A stretch of 64,000 bases of DNA from UBA2334 sp964396895 (GCA_964396895.1 CAYNGJ010000016.1:26325-90324); one strand, 5' to 3'; positions 49,382 through 58,348 are shown, counted from the first letter of the stretch. Translations and numbers: made by a program. The notes: generated by a model not told the origin, from the sequence alone.

Positions 49382-52165
49382 ATGTCCCCTGAAACAGAAC
49401 CCATGCACCGTGCTGCGCCTTGTGTTGAGCCTGTCCTGTCCGGTCAAGGGGTGCTCGCGCACTTGGCCGAGCATTCCCGTCTGTGTCAACGGGTGCGTCG
49501 CCGGTACGCCGATGTGTTGGGCAACCTGTCCGAGGGCCCACCCGAGCGCCAGTCCATGTTGACGGCACTGGACGCATTGATGGCGCAAGGTCACGGACTG
49601 GGGGCGGCGTTGCGTGTGCTGCGCCAATTGGTGATGGAGCGTCTGGTGGTGCTGGACTGCGAGCAATCCGGGTCGTTGGCAGCGGTGACCCGGGCGGTGA
49701 CGGAATTGGCCGAAATCGCGCTCGACAAGGCCCTGGAGAGCGCACGAGTGTCGCTGGACGACATCCACGGTGCGCCCATGGTGGCGCCATCGCAGCCGGA
49801 GGGCGAACCCACGGTGGCCCATTTGTGGGTGGTGGGCATGGGCAAACTGGGTGCGCGCGAGCTCAATGTGTCCAGTGACATTGACCTGATCTATGTGTAC
49901 GACCACGATGGCGAAACGGCGGGCAATGCCCACGGGCGCGGGCGCATTTCCAACCACGAGTACTTTGGCAAAGTGGTGCGTCAGGTGTACCAGCTGGTGG
50001 GCGACACCACGGAACACGGTTTTGTCTTTCGCGTGGACCTGGCGCTCAGGCCCAATGGCAATTCTGGCCCCGCTGCGGTGTCGTTGGGGGCGTTGGAGGA
50101 GTATTTCCTGGTGCAGGGGCGGGAGTGGGAGCGGTTTGCCTGGCTCAAGAGCCGGGTGGTGGCCCCTTGGCACGGCATCCGGGCCGGGTCAGCCCAGCCT
50201 TTGCGCGGTGTGGTGCTGCCATTCGTGTTCCGGAAATACCTGGACTACAACGTGTTCGAAGCGCTGCGGGTGTTGCACCGGCAAATCCGGGACCACGCTG
50301 CCAAGCGGGCGGCAGGGCACCCCGGGCGGGCGAACGATGTCAAGCTGTCGCGGGGGGGTATCCGCGAGATTGAGTTCACGGTCCAGTTGCTGCAGGTGGT
50401 CAGGGGAGGGCAGTTCCCCGAGTTGCGCACCCGTCCCACGCTGGACGCACTGGAGCGCCTGGCCAAAGCCGGGCTGATGCCCCTGGCCACTGCCGATGCG
50501 CTGGCCGTGGCCTACCGGTTTTTGCGCCAGGTGGAGCACCGCATCCAATACCTGGACGATCAGCAGACCCATTTGCTGCCCACGCGGGACGAAGACCTGC
50601 TGTGGCTGGCACACACCATGGGTTTTGACGGCGTGTGCCCATTTCTGCACACACTGGACATGCACCGGGAAACCGTCGCGCAGGAGTTCGACACCCTGCT
50701 GGGGCCACCTGCGGGGGCCTGCCGTGGCAAGGGTTGTGGTGCCAAGACCCGCACCTTGCAGGAGGACCTCGATGGCGTGCTCGCAGGTTTGCCCGCTGCC
50801 TTCGCGCAGCGCGTAGCCACCTGGAAAGCGCATCCCCGTGTGCAGGCCTTGCGTGACGATGCGCGTCTGCGCCTCGTGCGCCTGGTGGAACGGACGGGCG
50901 CTTGGCTGGACGAAGCGCGCGTCACCGAGGTGGCCGCGTTGCGCATGGCCGATTGGCTGGAGTCCTTGCTGCGCCGGGAAAGTTACTTGGCCCTGCTGCA
51001 CGAGCGGCCCGCTGTGCACGAGCGCCTCCTGCGCTTGCTGGGTGCCGCCCGCTGGCCCGCGCGCTACCTGCAGGCCCACCCTGGCGTGATCGACGAGTTG
51101 GCCAGCCACCAACTGCTGGAAGAGCGGTTTGACAAAGCCCAGTTCGAGTCCGAGCTGGAGGCCCGCTTGGCCGCCCTGCAATCGACGGGTGAAGATGACG
51201 AGGAGAGCCTGCTCGATTTGCTGCGCCGCGCCCACCATGCCGAGGTGTTTCGCACGCTGGCCCGCGACGTGGAGGGCGTGCTGACGGTGGAGCAGGTGGC
51301 CGATGACCTGAGTGCACTGGCCGATGCCGTTTTGGGCATCACCGTGCGGTGGTGCTGGCAGCGCCTTAAGCTGCGCCACCGCGAGGCGCCCGGCGTCGCC
51401 ATCATTGCCTACGGCAAGCTGGGGGGCAAGGAGCTGGGCTACGGCAGCGACCTGGACATTGTGTTCGTGTACGACGACGATCACCCCGATGCGGCGGACG
51501 TGTACGCCACCCTGGTGCGCAAGATGATCAACTGGCTCACCGTGCGCACCGCCGAAGGGGATTTGTACGAGATTGACACCGCCTTGCGTCCCAACGGCAA
51601 CTCCGGGCTCCTGGTGACTCGCTTCGAGGCCTACGCCAGCTACCAGCAAGGCCGTGGCAGCAACACCGCTTGGACGTGGGAGCACCAGGCCATCACCCGC
51701 GCCCGGTGTGCCTTGGGAAGCGAAGACCTGGCCACGCGCTTTGAGGAGGTTCGTTTGTCCGTCATCACGGCCGAGCGCGATGTCCTGCGGTTGGCGCAGG
51801 AAATTCGGGGCATGCGCGACAAAGTGAGCCAGGCGCACCCTGTTCGGGCGGATCGGTTTGATGTGAAACACAGCCCCGGTGGGATGGTGGATGCCGAGTT
51901 TGCCGTGCAGTTTCTGGTGCTGGCCCATGCCAGAGCCCATGCCAGTCTGCAGGGCAACATGGGCAACATCTCCTTGCTGGCGCGCGCCGAAGAGGCAAAT
52001 TTGCTGCCGGCGGGCTGGGGCCAAGCAGCGGCAGCCGCTTACCGACGGTTGCGCCAGATGCAGCACAGTGCTCGCCTCGACGAGAACAGCACGCAGGTGG
52101 ATCCCGCCAGTGTGGTGGTAGAGGCCGAGGCCATTCGGCAACTCTGGCGGCACGTGCTGGGCTGA
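49382..52165 (+). CDS. glnE: Glutamine synthetase adenylyltransferase/adenylyl-removing enzyme
   Basis: GlnE adenylylates and de-adenylylates glutamine synthetase in response to PII and glutamine. The 927-residue product has both nucleotidyltransferase domains. The N-terminal one has GMGKLGARELNVSSDIDLIY (near residue 153, adenylyl-removing side); the C-terminal one has AYGKLGGKELGYGSDLDIVF (near residue 677, adenylylating side), each with its SDxD metal residues. Helical regulatory segments separate them. ATG 49382 is used; ATG 49403 is an alternative. It precedes the rhombosortase-like gene by 21 bases. Confidence 0.95.
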   Translation: MSPETEPMHRAAPCVEPVLSGQGVLAHLAEHSRLCQRVRRRYADVLGNLSEGPPERQSMLTALDALMAQGHGLGAALRVLRQLVMERLVVLDCEQSGSLAAVTRAVTELAEIALDKALESARVSLDDIHGAPMVAPSQPEGEPTVAHLWVVGMGKLGARELNVSSDIDLIYVYDHDGETAGNAHGRGRISNHEYFGKVVRQVYQLVGDTTEHGFVFRVDLALRPNGNSGPAAVSLGALEEYFLVQGREWERFAWLKSRVVAPWHGIRAGSAQPLRGVVLPFVFRKYLDYNVFEALRVLHRQIRDHAAKRAAGHPGRANDVKLSRGGIREIEFTVQLLQVVRGGQFPELRTRPTLDALERLAKAGLMPLATADALAVAYRFLRQVEHRIQYLDDQQTHLLPTRDEDLLWLAHTMGFDGVCPFLHTLDMHRETVAQEFDTLLGPPAGACRGKGCGAKTRTLQEDLDGVLAGLPAAFAQRVATWKAHPRVQALRDDARLRLVRLVERTGAWLDEARVTEVAALRMADWLESLLRRESYLALLHERPAVHERLLRLLGAARWPARYLQAHPGVIDELASHQLLEERFDKAQFESELEARLAALQSTGEDDEESLLDLLRRAHHAEVFRTLARDVEGVLTVEQVADDLSALADAVLGITVRWCWQRLKLRHREAPGVAIIAYGKLGGKELGYGSDLDIVFVYDDDHPDAADVYATLVRKMINWLTVRTAEGDLYEIDTALRPNGNSGLLVTRFEAYASYQQGRGSNTAWTWEHQAITRARCALGSEDLATRFEEVRLSVITAERDVLRLAQEIRGMRDKVSQAHPVRADRFDVKHSPGGMVDAEFAVQFLVLAHARAHASLQGNMGNISLLARAEEANLLPAGWGQAAAAAYRRLRQMQHSARLDENSTQVDPASVVVEAEAIRQLWRHVLG

Positions 52166-52186
52166 AGCGGGCGTTGTGAGTCGTTG

Positions 52187-52789
52187 ATGCGGTCCAAACT
52201 GTGGTTGGGTCTGTGTGTGCTCCACGCCGTGGCCAGCATGCTGGTCTGGTGGGCGGGTGAGCCCTGGGCCTGGGACCTCACCTGGCGCGCAGACCATTGG
52301 CTGCATCGCCCGTGGACGTTGTGGACCACCGCCTGGGTACACATTCACACGCCCCACCTCATCGGCAACCAGTTGGCCGTGGGCGCGTTGGCGGCGGTGG
52401 CCTGGCTGCTCAGACCTGGCTTGGGAGCTGCCCTGGCGTGGTTGGTGGCTTGGCCCTTGTTGCCGCTGACCCTGTTGTGGTGGCCGCAGGTTGGCTATTG
52501 CGTGGGGTTGTCCGGCCTGGTCCACGCGGCCGTGGCCGTGGTGGGTGTGCACCTGATTTGGGGGGCTGCACCCATTCGCAAGGGGCAGCAGTGGGGTGGC
52601 ATTTTGCTGGGTGGCTTGTTGATCAAGCTGGCGGTGGAGCAGGCGTGGCAATGGCCAGTGGTGTGGGACGATGCCGCCAACATGTCGGTCGTCCGTGCCG
52701 CTCACTTGGCTGGCGCTGGCCTGGGGGGGGTGCTGGCGGGAGGGCACTTGTTCTTGTCTGCCCAATGGCGACGGGTGTTCCCCCCATGA
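52187..52789 (+). CDS. rrtA: Rhombosortase-like intramembrane serine protease
   Basis: The 200-residue membrane protein has about six helices. A rhomboid-type core is visible: WVHIHTPHLIGNQLAV, the Ser motif GLSGLVHA, and the His motif RAAHLAGAGLGG, giving the Ser-His dyad. The size and spacing fit the RrtA rhombosortase group, which cleaves proteins bearing a C-terminal GlyGly-CTERM tail. No protein with such a tail is encoded in this window, so its substrate lies elsewhere. A TTG at 52184 could add one residue. It follows glnE by 21 bases and may be cotranscribed. Confidence 0.7.
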   Translation: MRSKLWLGLCVLHAVASMLVWWAGEPWAWDLTWRADHWLHRPWTLWTTAWVHIHTPHLIGNQLAVGALAAVAWLLRPGLGAALAWLVAWPLLPLTLLWWPQVGYCVGLSGLVHAAVAVVGVHLIWGAAPIRKGQQWGGILLGGLLIKLAVEQAWQWPVVWDDAANMSVVRAAHLAGAGLGGVLAGGHLFLSAQWRRVFPP

Positions 52790-52804
52790 CTGAAATACCC
52801 GCGT

Positions 52805-52832
52805 GGAACTTTTGGGGAACAAACAGGGTCAA
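52805..52832 (+). promoter_or_regulatory. Possible extracytoplasmic-function (sigma-E type) promoter
   Basis: GGAACTT (52805-52811) is followed after 16 bases by GTCAAT (52828-52833), close to the GGAACTT/TCTAA pattern of sigma-E promoters. It lies just after the rhombosortase-like stop, in a 245-base gap with no annotated gene on the plus strand, and would read toward the 3' end of the convergent GST gene. Confidence 0.25.
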
Positions 52833-53034
52833 TGACACCATCAGACGCCGATGCTCGGTTGGGCAAAGGGTTTGAAACGGTTTCTTGAGCGGCGCAACCC
52901 CGTTGGTCCAGACCAGCGGGCAATCCCAGGGCGGTAACTCCTCCTCCCTCCCTCCCTTGTTCGTTCTGGGGCGTTTCGCTGCTCTTTCTTATCTCGGCGG
53001 GGTGGGCGGGTGACGCCCCCACACCCAGACATGC

Positions 53035-53655
53035 TCAGGCCGAGGGCGGCAGGCTGTCGATGAAGCTGGGGCGCTGGTTCAGTTTGTCGGCCAGACGGGC
53101 CAGGTTGGGGTGGGCACCCCGCCAGTCGATGTGGGGAAAGCGGAAATCCAAGTAGCCCAGTGCGCAACCCACCGCCACGTCCGACAGGCTGAAGTGGATG
53201 CCGCTGCAAAAGGGCTTGTCGCCCAGTCCCTGGCTCATGGCCTTCAGCGCCTGGGTCACTTTGTCCAGTTGGCGGTTCACCCAGGCGGGTGAGCGTTGTT
53301 CGGGGGTGCGTCCGGTCCAGATGTTTTCCATCCGGGCCAGCAGGGAGGCGTCGAGCAGTCCGTCGGCCAGGGCCTCCCAGGTTTTGGTTTCCGCGCGTTC
53401 ACGCCCTGCCGCTGGGATGAGCTTGCCCACGGGCGACAACGTGTCCAGGTACTCGACGATCACGCGCGAGTCGTGCAGCACGTCGCCACCCTCCATCAGC
53501 AGGCAGGGGACCTTGCCCAGGGGGTTGTACTGGGCCATCTTGGTGTCGGCGGCCCAAACGTCTTCCAGAATCAGCTGGTAGTCCAGTTTCTTTTCCGCCA
53601 TCACGATGCGCACTTTGCGCACATAGGGGCTGGTGTTGGAGCCAATCAGTTTCAT
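53035..53655 (-). CDS. Glutathione S-transferase family protein
   Basis: The 206-residue product has an N-terminal thioredoxin-like domain (SNTSPYVRKVRIVMAE, then KVPCLLMEGGDVLHDSRVIV with the cis-Pro and glutathione gamma-Glu contact) and an all-helical C-terminal domain (about 85-206). The SPY stretch near residue 9 takes the catalytic Ser/Tyr position of GSTs. It resembles the short bacterial GSTs of unassigned substrate. It is divergent from purB, whose start is about 130 bases away. Confidence 0.9.
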   Translation of the reverse strand: MKLIGSNTSPYVRKVRIVMAEKKLDYQLILEDVWAADTKMAQYNPLGKVPCLLMEGGDVLHDSRVIVEYLDTLSPVGKLIPAAGRERAETKTWEALADGLLDASLLARMENIWTGRTPEQRSPAWVNRQLDKVTQALKAMSQGLGDKPFCSGIHFSLSDVAVGCALGYLDFRFPHIDWRGAHPNLARLADKLNQRPSFIDSLPPSA

Positions 53656-53783
53656 GGGTGTGTGAAGCAGGGTCTTTTGGGGGTGGGATTGTATCCAGCA
53701 CCCTCTGTCCCGCGGCTGACGGGGTCAATGCCGGGGCACGGTGGTCAAGCCCTGGGTTCAGGGGCTGCCTACAATTCAGACCC

Positions 53784-55199
53784 ATGTCGACATCCAAAAC
53801 ACCCCACATGTCCGCCGCTGGTCAGTTTTCTGCCGTGGCAGCGCTTTCGCCGCTGGACGGCCGTTACGCCGGTCGCCTGAGCAATTTGCGGCCCCTGATG
53901 AGCGAGCAGGGCTACATGCACCGCCGTGTCCAGGTCGAGGTGGCCTGGTTCATTGCCCTGAGCGACGCCGGCTTTGCCGAGTTCAAACCCCTGTCGCCTG
54001 GTGCCAGAACGTATTTGCTGGGTTTGGTGAAGAATTTTTCCGAAGCCGATGCCAATGCGATCAAGGAAATTGAAAAAACCACCAACCACGACGTCAAGGC
54101 CGTGGAGTACTGGCTGAAGTCCAAGTTCGAGGCGCGGCCCGAGCTGGAGCAGGCCGCTGAGTTTGTGCACTTCGCCTGCACCAGCGAAGACATCAACAAC
54201 ACCAGCCACGCGCTGCAGCTGCGCTCCGGGCGCGACGTGGTGGTGCTGCCGGCGCTGGACCGCGTGCTGCTGAAGCTGCGCGACATGGCCCACGCCTACG
54301 CCGATGTGCCCATGCTCAGCCGCACCCACGGCCAGACCGCCAGCCCCACCACCGTGGGCAAGGAGCTGGCCAACGTGGTGGTGCGTCTGCAGGCTGCGGC
54401 GGACCGCATTGCCGCTGTCCGCATCCTGGGCAAGATGAACGGTGCCGTGGGCAACTACAACGCCCACCTGTCGGCCTGGCCCGACTTCGATTGGGAGGCC
54501 TTCAGCCAGCGGGTGGTGGAGATGCCCGAGCCCTTGGGTCTGGGCCTGACCTTCCAGCCTTACAGCATCCAGATCGAGCCGCACGACTACATGGCCGAGT
54601 TGTTCGACGCGGTGGCCCGCGCCAACACCATCCTGATCGACCTCAGCCGCGACATCTGGGGCTACGTGTCGGTGGGCTACTTCAAACAAAAGCTCAAAGC
54701 GGGTGAAATCGGTTCGTCCACCATGCCGCACAAGGTCAACCCCATCGACTTTGAAAACGCCGAAGGCAACCTGGGCCTGGCCAATGCCTTGCTGCGCCAC
54801 CTGAGCGAGAAGCTGCCCATCAGCCGCTGGCAGCGCGACCTGACCGACTCCACCGTGCTGCGCAACATGGGCGTGGCCCTGGGCTATGCCGTGTTGTCCT
54901 ACCACTCGTTGCTCACCGGCCTGAACAAGCTGGAGCTGAACGAGGAGGCGCTGGCCGACGACCTGAACGCCGCCTGGGAAGTGCTGGCCGAGCCCATACA
55001 GACCGTGATGCGGCGCTATGGCGTGGCGGGGGCCTACGAAAAGCTGAAGGAAGTCACCCGTGGCAAGACCGTCACGGCCGAGGCCTTGCACGGGCTGATC
55101 CGTTCGCTGGACATTCCCCAGGCCGAGAAAGACCGCCTGCTGGTCATGACCCCTGCCAGTTATGTGGGCAAGGCCGCTGAGCTGGCCCGTCGCGTTTAA
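53784..55199 (+). CDS. purB: Adenylosuccinate lyase
   Basis: PurB acts twice in purine synthesis, cleaving SAICAR and adenylosuccinate. The 471-residue product has the signature GSSTMPHKVNPIDFENAEGN and conserved TSEDINNTSHAL and SRTHGQTASPTTVGKE regions. ATG 53784 is preferred; a TACAAT box at 53770-53775 lies only 9 bases before it, so the transcript may be leaderless or nearly so, and no ribosome site is visible. Repeat copy A begins directly at its stop codon. Confidence 0.96.
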   Translation: MSTSKTPHMSAAGQFSAVAALSPLDGRYAGRLSNLRPLMSEQGYMHRRVQVEVAWFIALSDAGFAEFKPLSPGARTYLLGLVKNFSEADANAIKEIEKTTNHDVKAVEYWLKSKFEARPELEQAAEFVHFACTSEDINNTSHALQLRSGRDVVVLPALDRVLLKLRDMAHAYADVPMLSRTHGQTASPTTVGKELANVVVRLQAAADRIAAVRILGKMNGAVGNYNAHLSAWPDFDWEAFSQRVVEMPEPLGLGLTFQPYSIQIEPHDYMAELFDAVARANTILIDLSRDIWGYVSVGYFKQKLKAGEIGSSTMPHKVNPIDFENAEGNLGLANALLRHLSEKLPISRWQRDLTDSTVLRNMGVALGYAVLSYHSLLTGLNKLELNEEALADDLNAAWEVLAEPIQTVMRRYGVAGAYEKLKEVTRGKTVTAEALHGLIRSLDIPQAEKDRLLVMTPASYVGKAAELARRV

Positions 55200-55257
55200 A
55201 AAATCAATAAAAATGGCCTCTAGCGCTTACTGAGTAAGCGTCTTAAGCTATCAATCA
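55200..55257 (+). repeat. Dispersed AT-rich element, copy A, between purB and yaeQ
   Basis: AATCAATAAAAATGGCCTCT precedes AGCGC (55222-55226), and GCTAT starts 25 bases later (55247-55251), followed by CAATCA. It occupies the whole gap from the purB stop to the yaeQ ATG. CGCTTAC and GTAAGCG within it can form a 7-bp stem. Confidence 0.8.
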
Positions 55258-55818
55258 ATGGCCATCAAATCCACCATTTTCAAGGTCAACCTGCAGGTGG
55301 CCGACATCGACCACGGCTACTACGCGGACCACGCGCTGACCCTGGCCCGCCACCCCAGCGAGACCGACGAGCGCATGATGGTCAGGCTGGTGGCGTTGGC
55401 ACTCAACGCCCACCAACTGCAGACCACCTGTGGCGGCGATGGGACGTTGGCGTTTGGCGCCGGCCTGTCTGACCCCGACGACCCCGACGTGTGGTTGCGC
55501 GACTTCACCGGGCGCACCCGGCTGTGGGTGGAGGTGGGGCAACCCGAAGACAAACCGCTGCTCAAGGCCTGCGCCAAGGCCGACCAGGTGGTGCTGTACG
55601 CTTTTTCACACGCCGCCGATGTGTGGTGGAAGGGCATGACCAACAAGCTCACCCGGCCTCAGAATCTGGCGGTGTGGCGCATTCCCTCGGAGGTGGCGCC
55701 GCAGCTGGCCGCACTGGCCGAGCGCAGCATGCAGTTGCAGGCCACCGTGCAAGAGGGCGCACTGACGTTGGGCAACGCCCGCGATGCCGTGACCCTGGAG
55801 TGTGTGCGCTGGAAGTAG
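55258..55818 (+). CDS. yaeQ: YaeQ family protein
   Basis: The 186-residue product begins AIKSTIFKVNLQVADIDHGYY, the YaeQ start, and keeps WVEVGQPEDKPLLKAC and VWWKGMTNKL. YaeQ has a PD-(D/E)XK nuclease-like fold but its role is unsettled. Its ATG directly follows repeat copy A, with no purine-rich ribosome site. It must therefore use a leaderless message, coupling to purB, or signals within the repeat. Confidence 0.92.
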   Translation: MAIKSTIFKVNLQVADIDHGYYADHALTLARHPSETDERMMVRLVALALNAHQLQTTCGGDGTLAFGAGLSDPDDPDVWLRDFTGRTRLWVEVGQPEDKPLLKACAKADQVVLYAFSHAADVWWKGMTNKLTRPQNLAVWRIPSEVAPQLAALAERSMQLQATVQEGALTLGNARDAVTLECVRWK

Positions 55819-55867
55819 CGCCACCTGACTGAACGCCCACCCGTTTGACCGACCCGGAGCAAGCCCC

Positions 55868-56635
55868 ATGGCCATTGAGCTGTACAACCACCAGGGCCAT
55901 GTGTGCCTGATGTTCACCCACCTCTCGGACGAGGGGGGCGAGGCGGTGCAGGCCAACCAGTTTCTGGTCATCCACGGTGACCACGGCTGTGTCATCGACC
56001 CCGGTGGCAACATGGCCTACAACGAGCTGTTGCTGACCATTGGCCGTTTCTTCCCACCGCAGAAGCTGGACAAAATCCTGGCCTCCCACGCGGACCCCGA
56101 CATCATCGCCTCGCTTGACCGCTGGATGACCAGCACCCAGGCCACGCTGTACATCTCCCGCTTGTGGGAGCGCTTTGCGCCGCATTTTTGCAAACCCGGC
56201 AAAACGGCGGGCCGCATCATGGGCATCCCGGACCCGGGCATGCGCATCGCCGTCGGCGAGGCCGAGTTGGTGGCACTGCCCGCCCACTTCATGCATTCGG
56301 AAGGCAACTTTCAGTTTTGGGACCCGGTCAGCCGCATCCTCTTCTCGGGAGACCTGGGGGTGTCCATGATGCGTTCGAGTGACGCAGGGGTGCCCGTCAC
56401 ATCGCTGGCCGGGCACATTCCCAAAATGGAGGCCTTCCACCGTCGCTACATGGTGTCGTCCAAGGTGCTCCGCCTGTGGGCCAACATGGTGCGCGATTTG
56501 CCCATTGACATGATTGTTCCCCAGCACGGCGCGCCGCTCAAAGGGGCCGCGGTGTGGGAGTTCATCGAATGGGTGCAGGACCTGAGCTGCGGTGTGGACC
56601 AGCTCACCCAGTCCCACTACACCGTGCCAGCCTGA
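55868..56635 (+). CDS. Diiron/MBL-fold oxygen-binding protein (ODP-like)
   Basis: The 255-residue product has a metallo-beta-lactamase fold of the ODP/FprA type. Metal-binding residues are His74, Asp76 and Asp78 in SHADPD, His140 in LPAHFMHSEGN, Asp162 in FSGDLGVSMM, and His near residue 227 in IVPQHG. No flavodoxin domain is attached, so it is not a flavodiiron oxidase as such. Related ODPs bind O2 at the diiron site and act as oxygen sensors or carriers. It lies 49 bases after yaeQ. Its stop is in a palindrome shared with the convergent gene. Confidence 0.8.
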   Translation: MAIELYNHQGHVCLMFTHLSDEGGEAVQANQFLVIHGDHGCVIDPGGNMAYNELLLTIGRFFPPQKLDKILASHADPDIIASLDRWMTSTQATLYISRLWERFAPHFCKPGKTAGRIMGIPDPGMRIAVGEAELVALPAHFMHSEGNFQFWDPVSRILFSGDLGVSMMRSSDAGVPVTSLAGHIPKMEAFHRRYMVSSKVLRLWANMVRDLPIDMIVPQHGAPLKGAAVWEFIEWVQDLSCGVDQLTQSHYTVPA

Positions 56636-56644
56636 GCGCTCAGG
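56631..56644. other. Palindrome containing both convergent stop codons
   Basis: CCTGAGCGCTCAGG is a perfect 14-bp palindrome. The TGA of the ODP-like gene and the TGA of the minus-strand gene both lie inside it, only 4 bases apart. Confidence 0.6.
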
Positions 56645-57083
56645 TCGGTGAGCCTTCGGCGGCGGGGCTGCCGGTGAGGCGCTCCACCGCGCGTTCGGCG
56701 TAGCGGTTGAACCGCCAGGCATCGGCGTGCAGGGTGATGCGCCGCCAAGTGGCCCGTTTGGCGCCCGGGGTCATTTCTGGCCAACGCTGCACCTCTTCAA
56801 AGGTGCGCCCGCAGCCTTTGCACACATCGTCGCCCTGCGAGGTCGAGCAGATGGCAATGCATGGCGTGTCCGCCGTGGTGGCGTACCACGCCAGCCAGGC
56901 TCGGTGGGCGGCGGCGGGCAGGGTGGCCTCATCGGCCTCATCCTCGTGGAACCACACCATTTGGGCATACACCTCGGCCAGCGCCCGGATGGGTGGCGCC
57001 AGGGACACGCCGTCTGGCGAAGGTGCAATGCTGCGCCAGTGGTTGATGGCGGCTTCGATGTCGGTGATGTGGATGGCGGACAT
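56640..57083 (-). CDS. DUF3717/DUF1289 protein
   Basis: The 147-residue product has an N-terminal DUF3717-like segment (ITDIEAAINHWRS). A C-terminal DUF1289-like Cys motif follows (CIAICSTSQGDDVCKGCGRTFEEVQRW), with four Cys that may bind zinc or another metal. Both domains are of unknown function. It is convergent with the ODP-like gene and follows the patatin gene by 23 bases on the minus strand, so patatin and this gene may be cotranscribed. Confidence 0.75.
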   Translation of the reverse strand: MSAIHITDIEAAINHWRSIAPSPDGVSLAPPIRALAEVYAQMVWFHEDEADEATLPAAAHRAWLAWYATTADTPCIAICSTSQGDDVCKGCGRTFEEVQRWPEMTPGAKRATWRRITLHADAWRFNRYAERAVERLTGSPAAEGSPT

Positions 57084-57106
57084 GGGGCGCGAAGCGTACC
57101 CGGTTT

Positions 57107-58348
57107 TCAGTCCTCCGGTTCGGTCTGGAAAAAGGACAGCAATTCATCCCTGCGGGCGTTGGCGTCGAATTCGCCCATGCCGATCAGCGCCTGCACAAAT
57201 GAGGGTTCGAACAACAGGTAGCTGGCCAGCGCAGCGGCACTGCCCACCGTGCCCCTGCCGATGCTGAGCGCGCCCAAACCCACCAGCATGTCTCGGGTGC
57301 TCGCGGGCAGCGCGCCCACATGGTCCAGCGCCAGCGCGTCCATGGACTGCGAGGGCTGTATCGCCAGCACCTCCACCGGCTTGTAGGGCAAGGCCGACAG
57401 CAGCGATGGTGGCAGGCTTTTCAGCGTGTTGCTGACGCGCTGTGCCTGTTCCACATCGGTTTGCAGCGTGTCGTTGAACACGCTGGCCATGGCGTGTCCC
57501 GCGATGGTACCGGCCGTCGGCTCCTCCTCGGTTTGTCGCACCAGGCTGGCCCGTTGGGGTTGGCCCACCCCGATGGCCAGGATTTTTCGCGCCCCCAGGT
57601 GAATGGCTGGCGACAGGGGTGACGATTGGCGCATGGACCCGTCCCCGAAAAACTCTTTGTGACCGTTCACCCACAACGGCACCGATCGAAACAGAAAGGG
57701 AATGGCGCTGGACGCCATCAGGTGCTCTATGGTCACGGGCTGCAGGTCCGCACGCCGGTCCGGGCGTCCCCAGGGTTGCACGGGGTGGCCTGGACCGGTC
57801 TGGCAAAACGTCCAGTGCACGCCGGTGGTGTAGCTGGAGGCGGTCACCGCCACACTGTCGAGCACGCCATTGGCCAAGTTGTGTTCCAGTCGGGACAGGT
57901 CAATGGCGTTGTGCAAGGTGTTGACCAGTGGCGTGTTGTCCAGCAAGGCCCGGTGGCGGCGCACCTGGCGGCTCAGAGCCCAGCCCGCCACCAGGCGACT
58001 GGAGCGCACCCAGGCAGGGGCCTCCAGCCGGTAGACCTGATCGGAGCGCAGGGTTTGCCAGAAGTCGGCCAGTTGGGCCAGCGCTTTCAGACCCAGGTCG
58101 GCCTGGCTGGCCAGGTAGGTCACGTTCAGCGCACCCGCCGATGTGCCCACCATGGTCTGGAAAGGAAACGCCCCCAGCGAGCCCTCCGTGCGCTGGCGCG
58201 TGAGCATGGCTGTGACCGCCTTCAGCACCCCCGCCTGGTAGGCCGTTCTGGCACCACCGCCCATCAACACCAACGCGGTGCCGTGCGGCCGCGTGCGGGG
58301 TTGGTGCGGCTTCAACAGGCTGCTGGTGATGATGGTGTCTAACGACAT
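57107..58348 (-). CDS. Patatin-like phospholipase
   Basis: The 413-residue soluble protein has the patatin Ser-Asp dyad. The oxyanion loop is MGGGARTAYQAGV (residues 29-41), the nucleophile Ser70 lies in VGTSAGALN, and Asp236 lies in FGDGSMR. The usual DG[GA] reads DGS here. The C-terminal 120 residues are family-specific. Members hydrolyse phospholipids or poly-hydroxyalkanoate-related esters. It is divergent from hpf, with 239 bases between the starts holding a 14-bp palindrome (58406). Confidence 0.88.
   Translation of the reverse strand: MSLDTIITSSLLKPHQPRTRPHGTALVLMGGGARTAYQAGVLKAVTAMLTRQRTEGSLGAFPFQTMVGTSAGALNVTYLASQADLGLKALAQLADFWQTLRSDQVYRLEAPAWVRSSRLVAGWALSRQVRRHRALLDNTPLVNTLHNAIDLSRLEHNLANGVLDSVAVTASSYTTGVHWTFCQTGPGHPVQPWGRPDRRADLQPVTIEHLMASSAIPFLFRSVPLWVNGHKEFFGDGSMRQSSPLSPAIHLGARKILAIGVGQPQRASLVRQTEEEPTAGTIAGHAMASVFNDTLQTDVEQAQRVSNTLKSLPPSLLSALPYKPVEVLAIQPSQSMDALALDHVGALPASTRDMLVGLGALSIGRGTVGSAAALASYLLFEPSFVQALIGMGEFDANARRDELLSFFQTEPED

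Noticed and set aside
52786..52875. 29-codon ORF overlapping the rhombosortase-like stop by ATGA
   Set aside because: Very short, no ribosome site beyond chance, and overlaps the possible sigma-E-like element; too little to support a gene.
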